Positions 10,506 to 21,475 of a stretch of 64,000 bases of DNA are shown piece after piece. A program made the translations under genes and the position numbers. Source of the stretch: Siphonodentalium dalli. Lineage: Eukaryota > Mollusca > Scaphopoda > Gadilida > Siphonodentaliidae. Position 1 is the first letter of the stretch. The number at the start of each line of letters is the position of its first letter. The stretch lies in assembly GCA_032622095.1 (NCBI GenBank), contig CP136065.1, positions 26,545,141-26,609,140 on the forward strand, given 5' to 3'. Under the pieces are notes generated by a model. It had not been told where the DNA came from, searched no databases, and saw only the letters and a program-made list of their open reading frames with translations.

Positions 10506-10980
10506 TTAAAGGCCCACTTAATTTTCAAACCCCCAGATTACATTATATAAAATATATGCCATATTATATACCATTTGAAAGAGGAAGCTCCAAAACATTG
10601 TATTATGAACTTATCCGGTGTAATACACTGTGGACATGTTTTTATTGAGTTGCCAATGCGTTTTGTCATCAAGATTGAAGTCAAAATCAGTATTATTTTC
10701 AATGCAGGGGGAATAACTCTATATATTAAAGATAGAGTTCTTCCCCATCCATTGAACAAGTTTGAATTCTGTTGCATTCTGGGTGCCAGAGTGGGAGAGT
10801 CATTCTATGATTGCAGCAGTTTGCTATTTCTCTGTGGGCATCTTCTGAGACACAGATGTTTCAAACAGTGATGAATTATAGTATTTTAATCATATTTTAT
10901 GGCATAGATTGTTATTAAAACCGTATATCAAGTCACTATAAAAAAATAATCGGGGACTCGAAAATTAAGTGGGCCTTTAA
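10506..10980. mobile_element. TTAA-flanked MITE, TIR AGGCCCACTTAATTTTC
   Basis: TTAA-AGGCCCACTTAATTTTC at the left and GAAAATTAAGTGGGCCT-TTAA at the right give a 17-bp perfect TIR that continues imperfectly for another 10 bp (CCCCAGATTA versus TAATCGGGG). The interior is AT-rich. The 98-aa frame at 10575-10871 and its shadows have no recognisable domain. Confidence 0.85.
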
Positions 10981-11044
10981 TCATATCGGCAACAGTGCGT
11001 TCTGTCCGTTGTAAACATTAACGAATGTACAATTTAAAAACGAA

Positions 11045-11448
11045 GTGGCTAAAGAACGGTATACCGCTCTTTAGTACTGAGGGCTAAAGAACGGTATACC
11101 GCTCTTTAGTGATGAGGGCTAAAGAGCGGTACGGATTATAACGTTATGTGTTGGCGCAATGCGGAAAATATCTTGGCAACGCACGTGCCGCTCATCTAAC
11201 CTGAACCGCTCTTTAGCACCGAGGACTACAGAGCAGTATACCGTTCTTTAGCACCAAACGCAAAAGAGTGGTATACCGTTCATTAGCGTATCAGGCCCAT
11301 ATAGCTAAAGCGCGGTATACCGCTCTTTATCGTTTGTCACTAAAGAGCAGTATATCGTTCTTTAGCACCAAACGCCAAAGAGCGGTAAACCGTTAATTAG
11401 CGTATCAGGCCCATATAGCTAAAGCGCGGTATACCGTTCTTTAGCCAC
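11045..11448. mobile_element. Inverted-repeat element built from a reiterated palindrome (core GCGGTATACCGC)
   Basis: The ends are GTGGCTAAAGAACGGTATAC and its exact inverse. Between them the 26-bp palindrome CTAAAGAGCGGTA / TACCGCTCTTTAG or half of it recurs roughly ten times with substitutions. A segment GCGTATCAGGCCCATATAGC is repeated at about 11286 and 11400. No coding potential. The element class is unknown. Confidence 0.75.
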
Positions 11449-11886
11449 GGCCATTTAAAAAGTGTTTCTGTAGTTTTACGGCGCAAAGGGTGGGAAAATA
11501 TCTGCACTGCGGGAAGCACATTGTTATGCAAAATGTTATGCGTGATCAGACCACGTGGCCAAGTGACGTGTTGACATTTATAGAACTATCAGTGATAGTT
11601 TTACAGAGCTACTACCATACTCGTATACAAATTCTCGCATTACTATGTTTCGCTCAGTTTCGATGATGGGTGCGCGAATAGTACAATTTAGATACGAGTA
11701 TGGTATACGAAAAGATAGTTTATGTCGAAACCACGGAACGATGCTCTGAGAAATAAAGTTACTCAGGATTGTACAATCATAACACTAACAAAGGGTCCGT
11801 TAAATACTACCCCCCCCCCTATACTGACGTAAATTTACAATCATTTTAATGGTGTACATTGTTCGTTCAGCCACTACAAAATACCA
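11449..11886. other. No gene recognised; imperfect inverted repeat 11610-11706
   Basis: CTACCATACTCGTATACAAA at 11610 and TTTAGATACGAGTATGGTAT at 11687 are complementary, suggesting a small foldback. A C10 tract lies at 11810-11819. Confidence 0.4.
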
Positions 11887-12320
11887 TATGTGACCCGCCA
11901 TATCAAATCCAGTCGTAAGTCGGGATTTTTTTTAACCTGTGCCAAAGCATTCTCTTATATATGCGAGTCGACCATAACAATTTTTTACAATTTTAATAAT
12001 TTGTTCTTGTATTCTTTAACAATTGTATAATTTCACCCATACAGAGCCCCATACAAACATGAGCAGACGACACTCTTCTATATGCTTCTATATATGTGTG
12101 TGTGGAGCTCCCTGCAGGGTAATGGATGTTTTTTTTATTTTATGTCCTAAACATTTTAAGAAACATTTATTTAAAAAAAATTATAAAAAATTGTTAGGCC
12201 AATGCATTCTCTTATATATGCGAGGCGACCTATGGTCGACTCGCATATATAAGAGAATGCATTGGCACAGGGTAAAAAAAATCCCGACTTACGACTGGAT
12301 TTGATATGGCGGGTCACATA
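11887..12320. mobile_element. TA-flanked MITE with ~90-bp TIRs containing the hairpin module
   Basis: TA-TGTGACCCGCCATATCAAAT continues inward through CCAGTCGTAAGTCGGGATTT into CCTGTGCCAAAGCATTCTCT and ATGCGAGTCGACC. The right end is the mirror image and terminates GGTCACA-TA. The TA on both sides suggests a Tc1/mariner-type target. The right arm holds a complete 69-nt hairpin (12198-12266) identical in sequence to that of the TTAA MITEs; the left arm holds only its first half (11941-11976). Confidence 0.85.
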
Positions 12321-13052
12321 TCTGGTTTATAAAATAAACCCAGTTTGTGAATACTAGCCCTGGTATTTTGTAACACAGGTTGACTTAATCTGCTATTTTG
12401 TTACCTATAGGATTGGCAAGTCTCATCAAAACCTGCATGGCTGACAAAATGCCACCTTTGTGAATCCGGGTACCTTAATACCCAATGCCACGAATAACGA
12501 CCAAGTCAGCGTTTGTTATATATGTTAATATTGTGATGTTCTTAAAATAATGCGTGCGACAATGTCGACAAATACAAATAGTCACGTTGAACTATACTGA
12601 AACCTAATAACATTTGTTTCACATCACCATGGGTATATTCGAATCCGTGCTCCTGTGTACTCGAGAACGGCTCAACAGGAACTCGTGATACGCGAGTGAC
12701 GATCTAACACCGAGAACTGACCAATACAATGTTCGACGGATATTAGCTCCCCTGTTTACCCCGCGGGGAGGGAGTATCCATACCCGCGAACATGACGTCA
12801 CGGCGTTCCCTGATCAATCATCTGTGTTCGTCAATGACTTATTCTAAGTTTTCGGTCTGCATGGTATCACACCGTTCGCGAACAACATGGAACGCGGATT
12901 CACACCCATACTGTAACGTAATTTTCGGAACACTCCATGAATGCTATTTCTGTGGATCGTTCGACCATAATCTATTCGAGATCAAGAACGGGAAGCGGCT
13001 TACAAATTTTGAGGCCGAAATGCTACTATAATAATTAATAACACATATGTGT
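12321..13052. other. No gene recognised
   Basis: Frames of 60-79 aa at 12619-13031 overlap on both strands and have no recognisable motif. I see no repeat. Confidence 0.4.
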
Positions 13053-13306
13053 TTAAAGGGTACTGTACACTAAATCAGGCCATTCATGGTACCATCAGCA
13101 TTTATACTCAACATAATATATGCAACAAATGAATGAATTTGAGCCATGGATTAGTGCAAAATACACTCATGTACTCTATGAACGATGCAAACAACATAGT
13201 AATTATATTGAAAATGAATAAATGGCTGGAGTCATAATTAATTATGTTGAGTATAAAAGTAGATGTTCCCACAAATGGCCGGATTTAGTGTACAGTGCCC
13301 CTTTAA
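13053..13306. mobile_element. TTAA-flanked MITE with ~60-bp TIRs
   Basis: TTAA-AGGGTACTGTACACTAAATC then AGGCCATTCATGG, with TTTATACTCAACATAAT further in. The mirror at the right is ATTATGTTGAGTATAAAAGT, CCGGATTTAGTGTACAGTGC, CCCT-TTAA. About 250 bp in total and non-coding. Confidence 0.88.
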
Positions 13307-13699
13307 TTTTCCACCGCCGCTGCCCTTGGTTTAGAACCTAATCCAGACGTATAATGGCAGGACTGAAGTCAGAAGACACCAAGCTGAGGACACGAAGAGG
13401 CATAGGATAAACATTTCAGACCGACAAGCTTTCGCCTTAAACTGAAGACCTGGATACAACAATCTCATATTAAGATAGCTTCAATTATATATATACATGT
13501 ATCTATATAATAATCTATCGATCCAGTCCGTACTGTGAGTAGCTGTGCGACAGATAGACATTTATATTACCAAATCATGATCCTATAAAATTCTCATATA
13601 CATCATAACTTAACCCTTTAATGACGGCAGATGTGCGGGTGCAACATTAAATACTAGCAACAAATTGAATTCTTGAGACAGTGCAAATTGTTTGGGGAT

Positions 13700-13782
13700 T
13701 GGGTGGGATTAGAACCCCGGCCCATGACGGTGAGCGAGCCTTGCGACTCAAACTCGGACATCAATACCACACGGCCATCGAA
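13700..13782 (-). other. tRNA-like pol III promoter (SINE-type), A and B boxes
   Basis: On the minus strand, TGGCCGTGTGG (A box, 13767-13777) is followed about 50 nt later by GGTTCTAATCC (B box, 13706-13716), inside a tRNA-like context ending in GGGCCGGGGTTCTAATCCC. The A box fits TRGYNNARNGG; the B box has one mismatch to GGTTCRANNCC. The anticodon stem is not intact, so this is a SINE-like tRNA relic and not a tRNA gene. No obvious 3' tail was identified. Confidence 0.6.
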
Positions 13783-14299
13783 GCGACGCAAAAAAAGGAA
13801 GCTTGAATGGCCGCTGTATTCTGTCGTCGCACTTAGGACACTATATGCACATTTTAAGATCTCTATAGTATAAGTCCAGGAGATATTGGTCGACCTCTGC
13901 ACCCCCACAGGACTCAACTTCACCCCACTAATTTTATTTCTTAATGTCTCCTCTAAGCCGCAGAGACTCCAGACAAGATGGCGTCCATCATGGTGGCCAT
14001 TTTGTTTTATATACACCATGCATGTCTCTTTGATCGCCGTTATAGTAAAGATAATGTCACATGCGGTCTTGTTTTCCGTTCGATTCGTTAAGGTAATATA
14101 CAACCCTTACAAATTAGCCAAAAATCCGACACAAAACTCAAATATGGCGGCCAAGACGGCGGGCGAAATGTGAAAATTTGCTATTTTTGGGACATTTTAC
14201 CACATTTCGTTTGTCTCTGTGGGAATATATTGGTACCTTGACACGATTTTATACATTTATCGCCTAGAAGAGTCATTGGCGAACACACTGGGACCATAA

Positions 14300-14845
14300 T
14301 ATACATTCCTTGCTGGATATTATTGTCCGATATCACGTTTTCCCAAATGCCGGTATAATCCGGTCAAAGCCGAGCTAGGATTCCTCTTACACCAACTCAA
14401 CTATCAGCATGTGTGGAGTTGTCACGACAATAATGCCCAATGATGTGAAAATGAGGTAATTTCGGTGATTTTTCAAAATCTGTCCGCCATTGTGGGCGCC
14501 ATTTTGGACTTGTGTGAGTTCTAATTGGATGTGACATAAGGACAGTTCTTCGCTTCAGTGTTCCCGACTCACAATAGATTTTCGGCGATTTTACTATTTC
14601 TGGTAGTCATTTTGGCCGCCATCTTGGATTTGGGTGAATATTCCTCAACTCAGGTATAAGAGGAATCCTAGCTCGAGTATCTCTTGCACATATATATGCA
14701 TGGGTTTTGTTATGATAGCAATAACATTCATTGACTCGAAACAGACATTGCGTTATTAGCGTCGATTCGGCTTTGACCGGATTATACCGGCATTTGGGAA
14801 AACGTGATATCGGACAAAAATATCCAGCAAGGAATGTAGGAGATA
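14300..14845. repeat. Long inverted repeat nested in the 1.4-kb TTAA element
   Basis: The left segment (ATTCCTTGCTGGATATT, CGATATCACGTTTTCCCAAA, TGCCGGTATAATCCGGTCAA, AGCTAGGATTCCTCTTA) is mirrored by TAAGAGGAATCCTAGCT near 14655 and by TTTGACCGGATTATACCGGC plus AATATCCAGCAAGGAAT near 14772-14838. The arms are about 90 bp, interrupted on the right by a ~95-bp insertion. Confidence 0.8.
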
Positions 14846-15019
14846 TAGCACAGTAGCAATGCTATAGGCTCTCATGGCCGAGGTACATATTGTTAGACCA
14901 ATGTATTCTCTTATATATACGAGTCGCTCTATGGGAGACTGGCATATATAAGAGAATGCATTTGGCACAAGGTGTTCGTAAAATTTCAGGAAGCTCCAGT
15001 CATTAAAGGGTTAATAATA

Positions 15020-15136
15020 TATACTCTCACAGTGTGGGCTTATTCATACGACCGGAAACTACCCCCATAACTCAAGGGGGTATACTCTCACAGTGTGGGC
15101 TTATTCATACGACCGGAAACTACCCCCATAACTCAC
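15020..15136 (+). repeat. 61-bp tandem duplication
   Basis: TATACTCTCACAGTGTGGGC and the following TTATTCATACGACCGGAAAC, TACCCCCATAACTCA occur twice in direct tandem starting at 15020 and 15081, essentially identical. It abuts the right end of the TTAA element. Confidence 0.9.
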
Positions 15137-15221
15137 GGGCCATAAGCTTTGTAATTGATGTCGGATCCAGTCACACAACCACGCTCCATGCAGAGTTCCA
15201 TGCTGCCCGCATCTATGCGTA

Positions 15222-15457
15222 ATGTGAAGAAATGTCACATTTATTTATTTGAGACTTTTGTACGTAACAATTCATTCTGCATTATTCTGAGAAACTGAAC
15301 TGTCCATATTCATTTGAAAATTGTCTAGATCAAACCAGAATGAATTATAACTGACAAAAAACTTAATAAAAATGTTAGATTTAATTAAGAAAATACACAT
15401 GTCAGCAGCAGTCAGACATAGCGTAGAGAGGGGACTGAACTCTGTTTTGCAGCTTGC
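15222..15457 (+). repeat. Dispersed repeat (copy of 36384-36597)
   Basis: GTGAAGAAATGTCACATTTA through TTCATTCTGCATTATTCTGA to CTGTTTTGCAGCTTGC matches 36384-36597 in the same orientation, with a ~25-bp length difference. Non-coding; class unknown. It is followed at once by the repeat shared with 7078-7263. Confidence 0.85.
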
Positions 15458-15459
15458 CA

Positions 15460-15650
15460 CACAATTATTATTCACTCATGATATATTATATATTGTAATG
15501 TTGTGTTATATGGAGTAAATACTGTTCATATCAAAATAGATTCAATTACTATCTAATTACCATGGGCAACCTCAATCGCTAATCATACGTGATGATCTTC
15601 AATTAATCCGAGGGCGAATAACAAATGTACCATTGTGTCATTAATAGGAA
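15460..15650 (+). repeat. Dispersed repeat (copy of 7078-7263)
   Basis: Nearly identical to 7078-7263, including GTAATGTTGTGTTATATGG and AATCGCTAATCATACGTGAT. At 36597 the preceding repeat is not followed by this one, so the two repeats are separable modules. Confidence 0.8.
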
Positions 15651-16003
15651 ATTACGGCTCTTGCCAACTGCATTTTCAAGCGATCCGAGTATATATAGCA
15701 TCCATGCAGCACACCTTATGCATGTGAACAGTCTGATCAATTTGGATTCAACCAAAACACAACGGCAATGCGCATATATTAGTTGAGTAACTGGCACCAA
15801 CAGCTGTGAATCGACTAAATGATAATAAATTATGCCAGTTGGATAAAAACTCTAAATCCGACGGGACGACAGTCGGTTCGTGCAGAGAAAGATTCAGCTT
15901 TTGGGAATGATAATTATCAATTACATCATTGTAATCAAACTAATCCTAGAAACAATATACTATATCAATCAGATTATAATGGTACGATAAAGAGCGGGTC
16001 GTA

Positions 16004-16021
16004 CCCCCCCCCCCCCCCCCC
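16004..16021 (+). repeat. Poly(C) tract, 18 nt
   Basis: An uninterrupted run of C following GTA. It is one of the longest homopolymers in a window with about a dozen such tracts. Confidence 0.95.
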
Positions 16022-16204
16022 GCCATCCCCGTCAGGAGACAAATATTAAACGTTTAGTTGCCGCCGCTGAGTTCCATGATCGAGCATTCGTTGGACTATT
16101 TGTTTAGGTAGTTTAAGCAACAAATCCTAATGGAAATAGGTTCAAATGGGGCGTAAATATTCACATAGGTTCATATTTGACTTCATTTGTTAATGAAATA
16201 AGGT

Positions 16205-16420
16205 CATTCTGAGCGCATACCCGTTATTTCGTTTAATTGCGCTGGCCATGGTGAAAACACAATACAAAGAGTGTGCCATTGGTAAGTCGTGTCGATGAAA
16301 AAAAGTTGATTAAATAGTGCCAATATGAACTTATTCATATTGAAATACGGGTTTAGTTTAAACGCCCTGTTTTACGCCCATATAGAGCGTATATTTTCTC
16401 AAATACGCTCTATATGGGCT
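16205..16420 (+). repeat. Dispersed repeat ending in a GAGCGTAT hairpin (related to 34872-35115)
   Basis: GGTAAGTCGTGTCGATGAAA, TTGATTAAATAGTGCCAATA and the flanking GAGCGCATACCCGTTATT are shared with 34872-35115. It ends in a hairpin 16375-16417 with arms CGCCCATATAGAGCGTAT and ATACGCTCTATATGGGC. Confidence 0.7.
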
Positions 16421-16421
16421 T

Positions 16422-17295
16422 AGAACACGACAATTCAAAATGTGTGCTTATTTTCACGAGAACAGACTGGTTTTAAGACCTCTAACAGTTTACATAATAT
16501 ATACAAGCACAATGATGGTAGCTGTGACCTTATTATAAGGTATGCATCAACAGAACAGCTGATCCGTAGAAACAACATCCTCAACTCAATTTCAGCAGCG
16601 ACAAGCAACGACACAGAATCAGAATTGTATATTCTCAAATCGCCGGACGTATCCGGTATAACAGAGTATAGTTATGAATACACATCAATATATCATATAG
16701 ATAATAGTGCAAATGAAAACAATATATATAGGTCAATAATCGTGTACACGCGCGGAGAGGGTGGGGAGGGGTTCAAGGCAATTATATAGATGAGCATTTT
16801 CAATTTAATAGTTAGTGACCTAACAGATCATTGCAAGGCGGAATCCAGCATTTTAAAAAGCCGATGACAATTACAAACACAGCGTCCTAATTGATTATAT
16901 TTAAATTGCGTTATCGTATATAGGTCATTGGCTTATTGGAAGTTTCCCACGCATATATAGCGAAATAGGACAAATGTTATAATACAGCCTACAGGCGATA
17001 TATTCATAAGTGGATGCCATAAACGTTATTCATCGCAATCTAGGTGACATTATCTCCGAGTTGTTTATCAGCCTGCGGCGATATTTATTACTGGTTGTTT
17101 GTTCGCATCATTGTTTTATTAACTACTACTAATTACTACGATTCTCACAAACATTTACTGCACCAGACATGCGCTCCATATGTAATAATAATAGTTTGTT
17201 TTTCTCAGACACAATATGTGCAACATGAGATGAGAATTAGATAAATAACATGGCTAAATTAACTCACTATACAGAAAACAACACAAATATAAGCA
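16422..17295. other. No gene recognised
   Basis: A 115-aa frame at 16442-16789 is the longest; its composition is Ser/Asn/Ile-rich and no domain is recognisable. I see no repeat. Confidence 0.4.
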
Positions 17296-17448
17296 TCACC
17301 CATCACCACCATCATCATCTCCATCGTCGCCATCGTCTATATTGGTATAGTATCATCGGTGTCGTCATCGTCTACGTCATTATAATCATCATCATCATCT
17401 TCATCATAATCAACATCACCATCATCAGTATCACCGTCGTCATCATCG

Positions 17449-17479
<31 letters not shown>

Positions 17480-17512
17480 AACCATCGGTAGCATCGTCTT
17501 CATCGAAGCTGT
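17296..17512 (-). repeat. (GAT)n tail of the CR1/L2-like element
   Basis: On the plus strand this is an interrupted ATC/TCA trinucleotide tract with a perfect core near 17450-17480. It starts about 10-20 nt after the stop codon of the retroelement C-terminal frame (TAG at 17519-17521, minus). A second retroelement fragment at 28506-29012 is followed by the same kind of tract at the same side. Confidence 0.85.
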
Positions 17513-17518
17513 ATAATA

Positions 17519-18033
17519 CTACACACTGCGCTCAGTTAACTTAAGGCCCTTATTAAAGACCATTGATAGGTTCCGCAATGTGTTAATATCGGTTTCGTTT
17601 AATAATGCATAACAAGATTCTTTGGACACAACTTTTCGATAACATTCTGGTAAATATTTAATTCTAAGTTCACGAAGATTAGGGCATTTCATCAGAAAGT
17701 GATACTCGTCCCCTTGTTCCACTTTACAAATGCTACATATAAGGAATCGTTGGTAGCCATTGCTTGTTTGCGCTTTCCTTTTATCCATCGAGTCACTTCT
17801 GCAGCCAGTCTATGATTTGCTGTCCTTAGTTGCTGTATATGCATACTAAATGAAAAGTTCAAAGTGTGACATTTGGAAAAAGACGGTCTATCTTTCAAGT
17901 GGGTATAAAATGCCCCCCCCCCCCCTGATGATTTTGTAACGTCATCCGTCCACATCATGTGAAAGTTGTTTATCAACACCATATGTAAGCTACTTATCAT
18001 AGTCGGGGTAAGTAAAGATTGAATTCCCCACAC
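17519..18033 (-). pseudogene. Retrotransposon ORF2 C-terminus with CCHC motif
   Basis: Two overlapping frames join into one C-terminal region. The upstream frame carries QLRTANHRLAAEVTRW, a conserved segment just before the terminal zinc motif. The downstream frame (17519-17788) has C-x2-C-x8-H-x4-C (residues 18, 21, 30 and 35: ICSICK, GDEYHF, KCPNLR) and then RIKYLPECY. This is the conserved end of ORF2 in CR1/L2-like elements of invertebrates. One frameshift lies near 17760-17790, and a C13 tract (17913-17925, poly-Gly on the coding strand) interrupts the upstream part. Confidence 0.8.
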
Positions 18034-18124
18034 CCATGTAAATCCAGTTTGAGTCAGTGTATTTTATAAAGGTCAATAATTTTAAACTGTTTGCCGAATG
18101 TACTCATTTTATAAACAAGAGTAT

Positions 18125-19304
18125 ACATTTTCACAGATATTCTCTCTTGGTTAGTACTATCAACTAATTTGGACCAAAATTATACCATGCGCTTTTTAAT
18201 CTCAATGTCTAGAGGCCATCGTCCAAGTTCACCATATACTGTGTAATTTGGAGTGCATTATTTCATACGCGTTAATAATTTGCAAAATTTCAAATGCACA
18301 GTTTCTATTGTCTTGGTGTTTTCAAATCCCCAGACTTCACATCCGTATAATAATATCGGTTGAATCAAGTAATCATACAGTTTTAAAGAAAGATCAATAG
18401 GTAGGTGTAGGGTTCTGATGTTATACAGAAGACCGAACATGGCCTTTGTTGCCTTTGATCGTATATTCTTGATTGCGCGACAGAATCTACCATTGTAGAA
18501 GAAATCAATACCAAGATACTTAAAACCGTCAAGTACATCCAAGCGGTCGTCGCTGATAGTAAATGTATGGTTCAGTGATTTAGTACCAGAAAATACCATT
18601 ACTTTTGTCTTCTTGTTATTCACCTCTAAATTCCATGCGTCGGCATAATCACTAAATGCATTTAACATACGTTGCAACTCTTGCTCGATATCAGCAAATA
18701 ATACAGTATCGTCTACATTTTCACAGATATTCTCTCTTGGTTAGTACTATCAACTAATTTGGACCAAAATTATACCATGCGCTTTTTAATCTCAATGTCT
18801 AGAGGCCATCGTCCAAGTTCACCATATACTGTGTAATTTGGAGTGCATTATTTCATACGCGTTAATAATTTGCAAAATTTCAAATGCACAGTTTCTATTG
18901 TCTTGGTGTTTTCAAATCCCCAGACTTCACATCCGTATAATAATATCGGTTGAATCAAGTAATCAAACAGTTTTAAAGAAAGATCAATAGGTAGGTGTAG
19001 GGTTCTGATGTTATACAGAAGACCGAACATGGCCTTTGTTGCCTTTGATCGTATATTCTTGATTGCGCGACAGAATCTACCATTGTAGAAGAAATCAATA
19101 CCAAGATACTTAAAACCGTCAAGTACATCCAAGCGGTCGTCGCTGATAGTAAATGTATGGTTCAGTGATTTAGTACCAGAAAATACCATTACTTTTGTCT
19201 TCTTGTTATTCACCTCTAAATTCCATGCGTCGGCATAATCACTAAATGCATTTAACATACGTTGCAACTCTTGCTCGATATCAGCAAATAATACAGTATC
19301 GTCT
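18125..19304 (-). repeat. 590-bp near-identical tandem duplication inside the RT gene
   Basis: 18125-18714 and 18715-19304 are direct copies; TCACAGATATTCTCTCTTGG occurs at 18131 and again at 18721. I noticed only one substitution in the coding part (codon TAT versus TTT, giving LYDYL versus LFDYL). The duplicated unit starts in the YADD motif and ends after LTRMK, so the thumb region is encoded twice. Confidence 0.92.
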
Positions 19305-19417
19305 GCATACAGAAGGCAAAATAAGTTAAGATAGTTTCCAGTTAGGTCTCCGATGCGTTGGTCAAGGTATCGCCAGCCGTCCAGGGCACCGTTCTCGACA
19401 AAAATCCTGTACATCAT
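18258..19417 (-). pseudogene. Retrotransposon RT: catalytic YADD motif and thumb, with duplicated thumb segment
   Basis: The upstream frame (18848-19417) begins FVENGALDGWRY, then LLYADDTVLFAD (motif C, residues 36-47), WNLEVNNKKTKVMVF (motif D/E), FKYLGIDF, and LLYGCEVWGFENTKTIE. The second copy (18258-18677) repeats everything after the YADD. The junction with the upstream RT piece at about 19418 requires two single-base shifts: one frame there reads NLSPLLFSLYLND, the expected continuation after GVRQG, between the two annotated frames. Confidence 0.88.
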
Positions 19418-21475
19418 TCAAATATAAGGAAAATAGAAGAGGTGATAGATTATCTTATTATACCCTTGCCTCACTCCCGATCTACACATGAAAAAGTCTG
19501 ATCGATTACCATTTTTGAAAACACAAGACTTTGATGTAATATGTATAATATTAATAATAACATTGAAAACATTCCCGTTGATGTCATTACACAATTGTTT
19601 GACCCAGAGTCCCTGGCGCCAAATCGTATCAAAAGCTTTGCGGAAGTCAACAAAGCAACAGAATAATTTCTTTCTTGCGCTCAAGTAAAGTTGTGAGAGA
19701 CAGAACACGCTGAATATGTTATCAATAGTTGATCGCCCTTTTCTAAAACCTGACTGATTTATTCTTGGTACTTTCAACAAAGTTTGAAATTCTTGAATTG
19801 ATGACACCCGTAAATAGCTTACCAATAAAACAAAGTAGGGTAATGCCTCTATAAGAATCAGGATCAGTTTTCGCACCATTGTTCTTATATAGCGGAACCA
19901 TCATTCCAATAGCCCAGTCTTCAGGGTAAAAACCCGTATCAAAGACATAGTTGAACAGGCGCAGGTAGAACGGTAATATAATTTTTGAAGTTGTCTTTAA
20001 ATATTCATTGCACACTCTATCAATGCCTGCGGACTTATTTGATTTGATAGAAGATATCACTTTCAAAATTTCACCATCTCTAATAGGGGCATTAATTTCG
20101 TCACAGCAAGATAATTCCTCCATTTGCCCTATTAGATCTGTGATATCAGTATCATCATTTTGTTTGTTCAGCTCCTTAAAATGATCGTAGAACGTATCTA
20201 TGTTAATACAATCGCGTTGCTCATTTTTCCCAGAGTACTTTCTAAAAGTTTTCCAGAATTCGGTGGGTTCATTGTGCGACAGTGAACGAAGCTCTGCTGC
20301 ACAATTATCTCGCATATTGTTTATTTTTAGGTGACGCTTATTTGTATCAGACTTTAAGTCACTAAATTTCTTTTTAGTCTTATTAAATTCCCTCCTGTTA
20401 CGTCTACACTCGCCGTCAAACCATATTTTTGCCTCAGTCCCCGATTTATAATGCTTCTTTTTAGTCATATTGGTAATTGAAAATGTTTTCTCTCCCGCCT
20501 GTGTTAGTACATCGGAGACTCCCCTGGTCAATAAGTCAATATCTCGGGACGAATTCACAGAGTTAACAGAATTAAACAATACATTCAGTTCAGGTATAGC
20601 TTCTTGCACCGCGGCGATATAGTCGCTATTTTTGTCGGGCCTCCATCTTCGAAACTTTGGTCCCAACGGGACCCCATCAGTCGGTTGAGCATAATGTACG
20701 TCTGAAAAAAGGTTTGTGAAATCAAGTATATCAAAATCGGTAACCAATCGGAGTAACATTCTGGTCTCGATCGCATAATCAACATCACTAACTTCTCGAC
20801 ATGTGCATTTGTCGATTCCGCGATCGTTACCTAACCTTCCATTCATTATATTAATTCTACCACCCTTGCACAAGTCGATAAGTCGCAATCCGTATGAGTT
20901 TGGTTTCTCTTTATCTTTTGAGCATCTTTCTGGAATTTCAACAACTGAAATGGACTTATCAAAATTGTCAGGTACACATGTATTATTGTCAAGATAATCA
21001 ATGCCTGTTCGTTCATCATCATTCAGTGTGCTCGTCCTTGCATTAAAATCGCCCAATAGTAGAACCTCATTACCCGATCTCCTTATGGTAAGAATATCCT
21101 GTATCACGTTATCGGACCATTGATTATCTGCGTATCTAGTGTTTGCAGTTGGGACATAGACCGCCCCTATGTGCATAAGTTTTTGCAGCGGATTTGTTGT
21201 GATAAAACTGATACTAATGCCCAAATCACATGTTCTGAGTTAAGATTAATTGGTTTGACTACAAAATGTTTCGAACGTTTCACGGCTATACGTATTCCAC
21301 CTGACCGATTACCTTCACCTCTGAGTCTGCTCCTCCTGGATATAATTTCGAAACCCGGTATAGATATGTCGTCCTCCATGTAAGCCTTCGTTTCACATAG
21401 ACAACAAAGCACGTCGTACTGATCTAACAAAGATTGAAATTCGGGATAGTTCAGCCTTTGATACAGGCCACACAC
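19418..21475 (-). pseudogene. Retrotransposon ORF2: AP endonuclease and RT palm
   Basis: The start is LSLNVCGLYQR, the classic endonuclease beginning, with catalytic Glu in LCETKAY and SGGIRIAVKR. A one-base shift near 21225 moves to a 493-residue frame (19743-21224) carrying GAVYVPTANTR, LLLGDFNAR (residues 56-64), SDVDY (146-150) and SDVH (174-177), then RT signatures NKSAGIDRVCNEYL (397-410), PEDWAIGMMVPLYKN and DSYRGITLL. Another shift near 19810 leads to the frame 19418-19879 with NQSGFRKGRSTIDNIF, CCFVDFRKAFD (motif A) and SGVRQG (motif B). Catalytic residues are retained despite the frameshifts, so decay is fairly recent. Confidence 0.9.

Larger units (their letters stand above)
13610..15014. 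mobile_element. 1.4-kb TTAA-flanked element, TIR CCCTTTAATGAC
   Basis: TTAA-CCCTTTAATGACGG at the left and CAGTCATTAAAGGG-TTAA at the right. It contains a tRNA-like block (13704-13780), a long inverted repeat (14300-14845) and, near the right end, one diverged 71-nt hairpin module (14896-14966). The terminal sequence resembles CCCTTTACCCAA of the 6558 and 63299 MITEs, so they may be distantly related. The 149-aa minus frame at 13654-14103 crosses the tRNA-like block and is not credible as a protein. Confidence 0.75.

Noticed and set aside
10214-10648. 144-aa plus-strand ORF
   Set aside because: It crosses the border of a TTAA-flanked MITE at 10506 and has no domain; two overlapping frames are equally open.
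13700-13782. Functional tRNA gene
   Set aside because: Only the A and B boxes are tRNA-like; the acceptor and anticodon stems do not close and the B box has a mismatch.
13654-14103. 149-aa minus-strand ORF
   Set aside because: It runs through the tRNA-like promoter block and the edge of a TTAA element and has no recognisable domain.
17250-17516. 88-aa plus-strand frame with a His/Ile-rich composition
   Set aside because: Reading of the (ATC)n tail of the retrotransposon, not a metal-binding protein.
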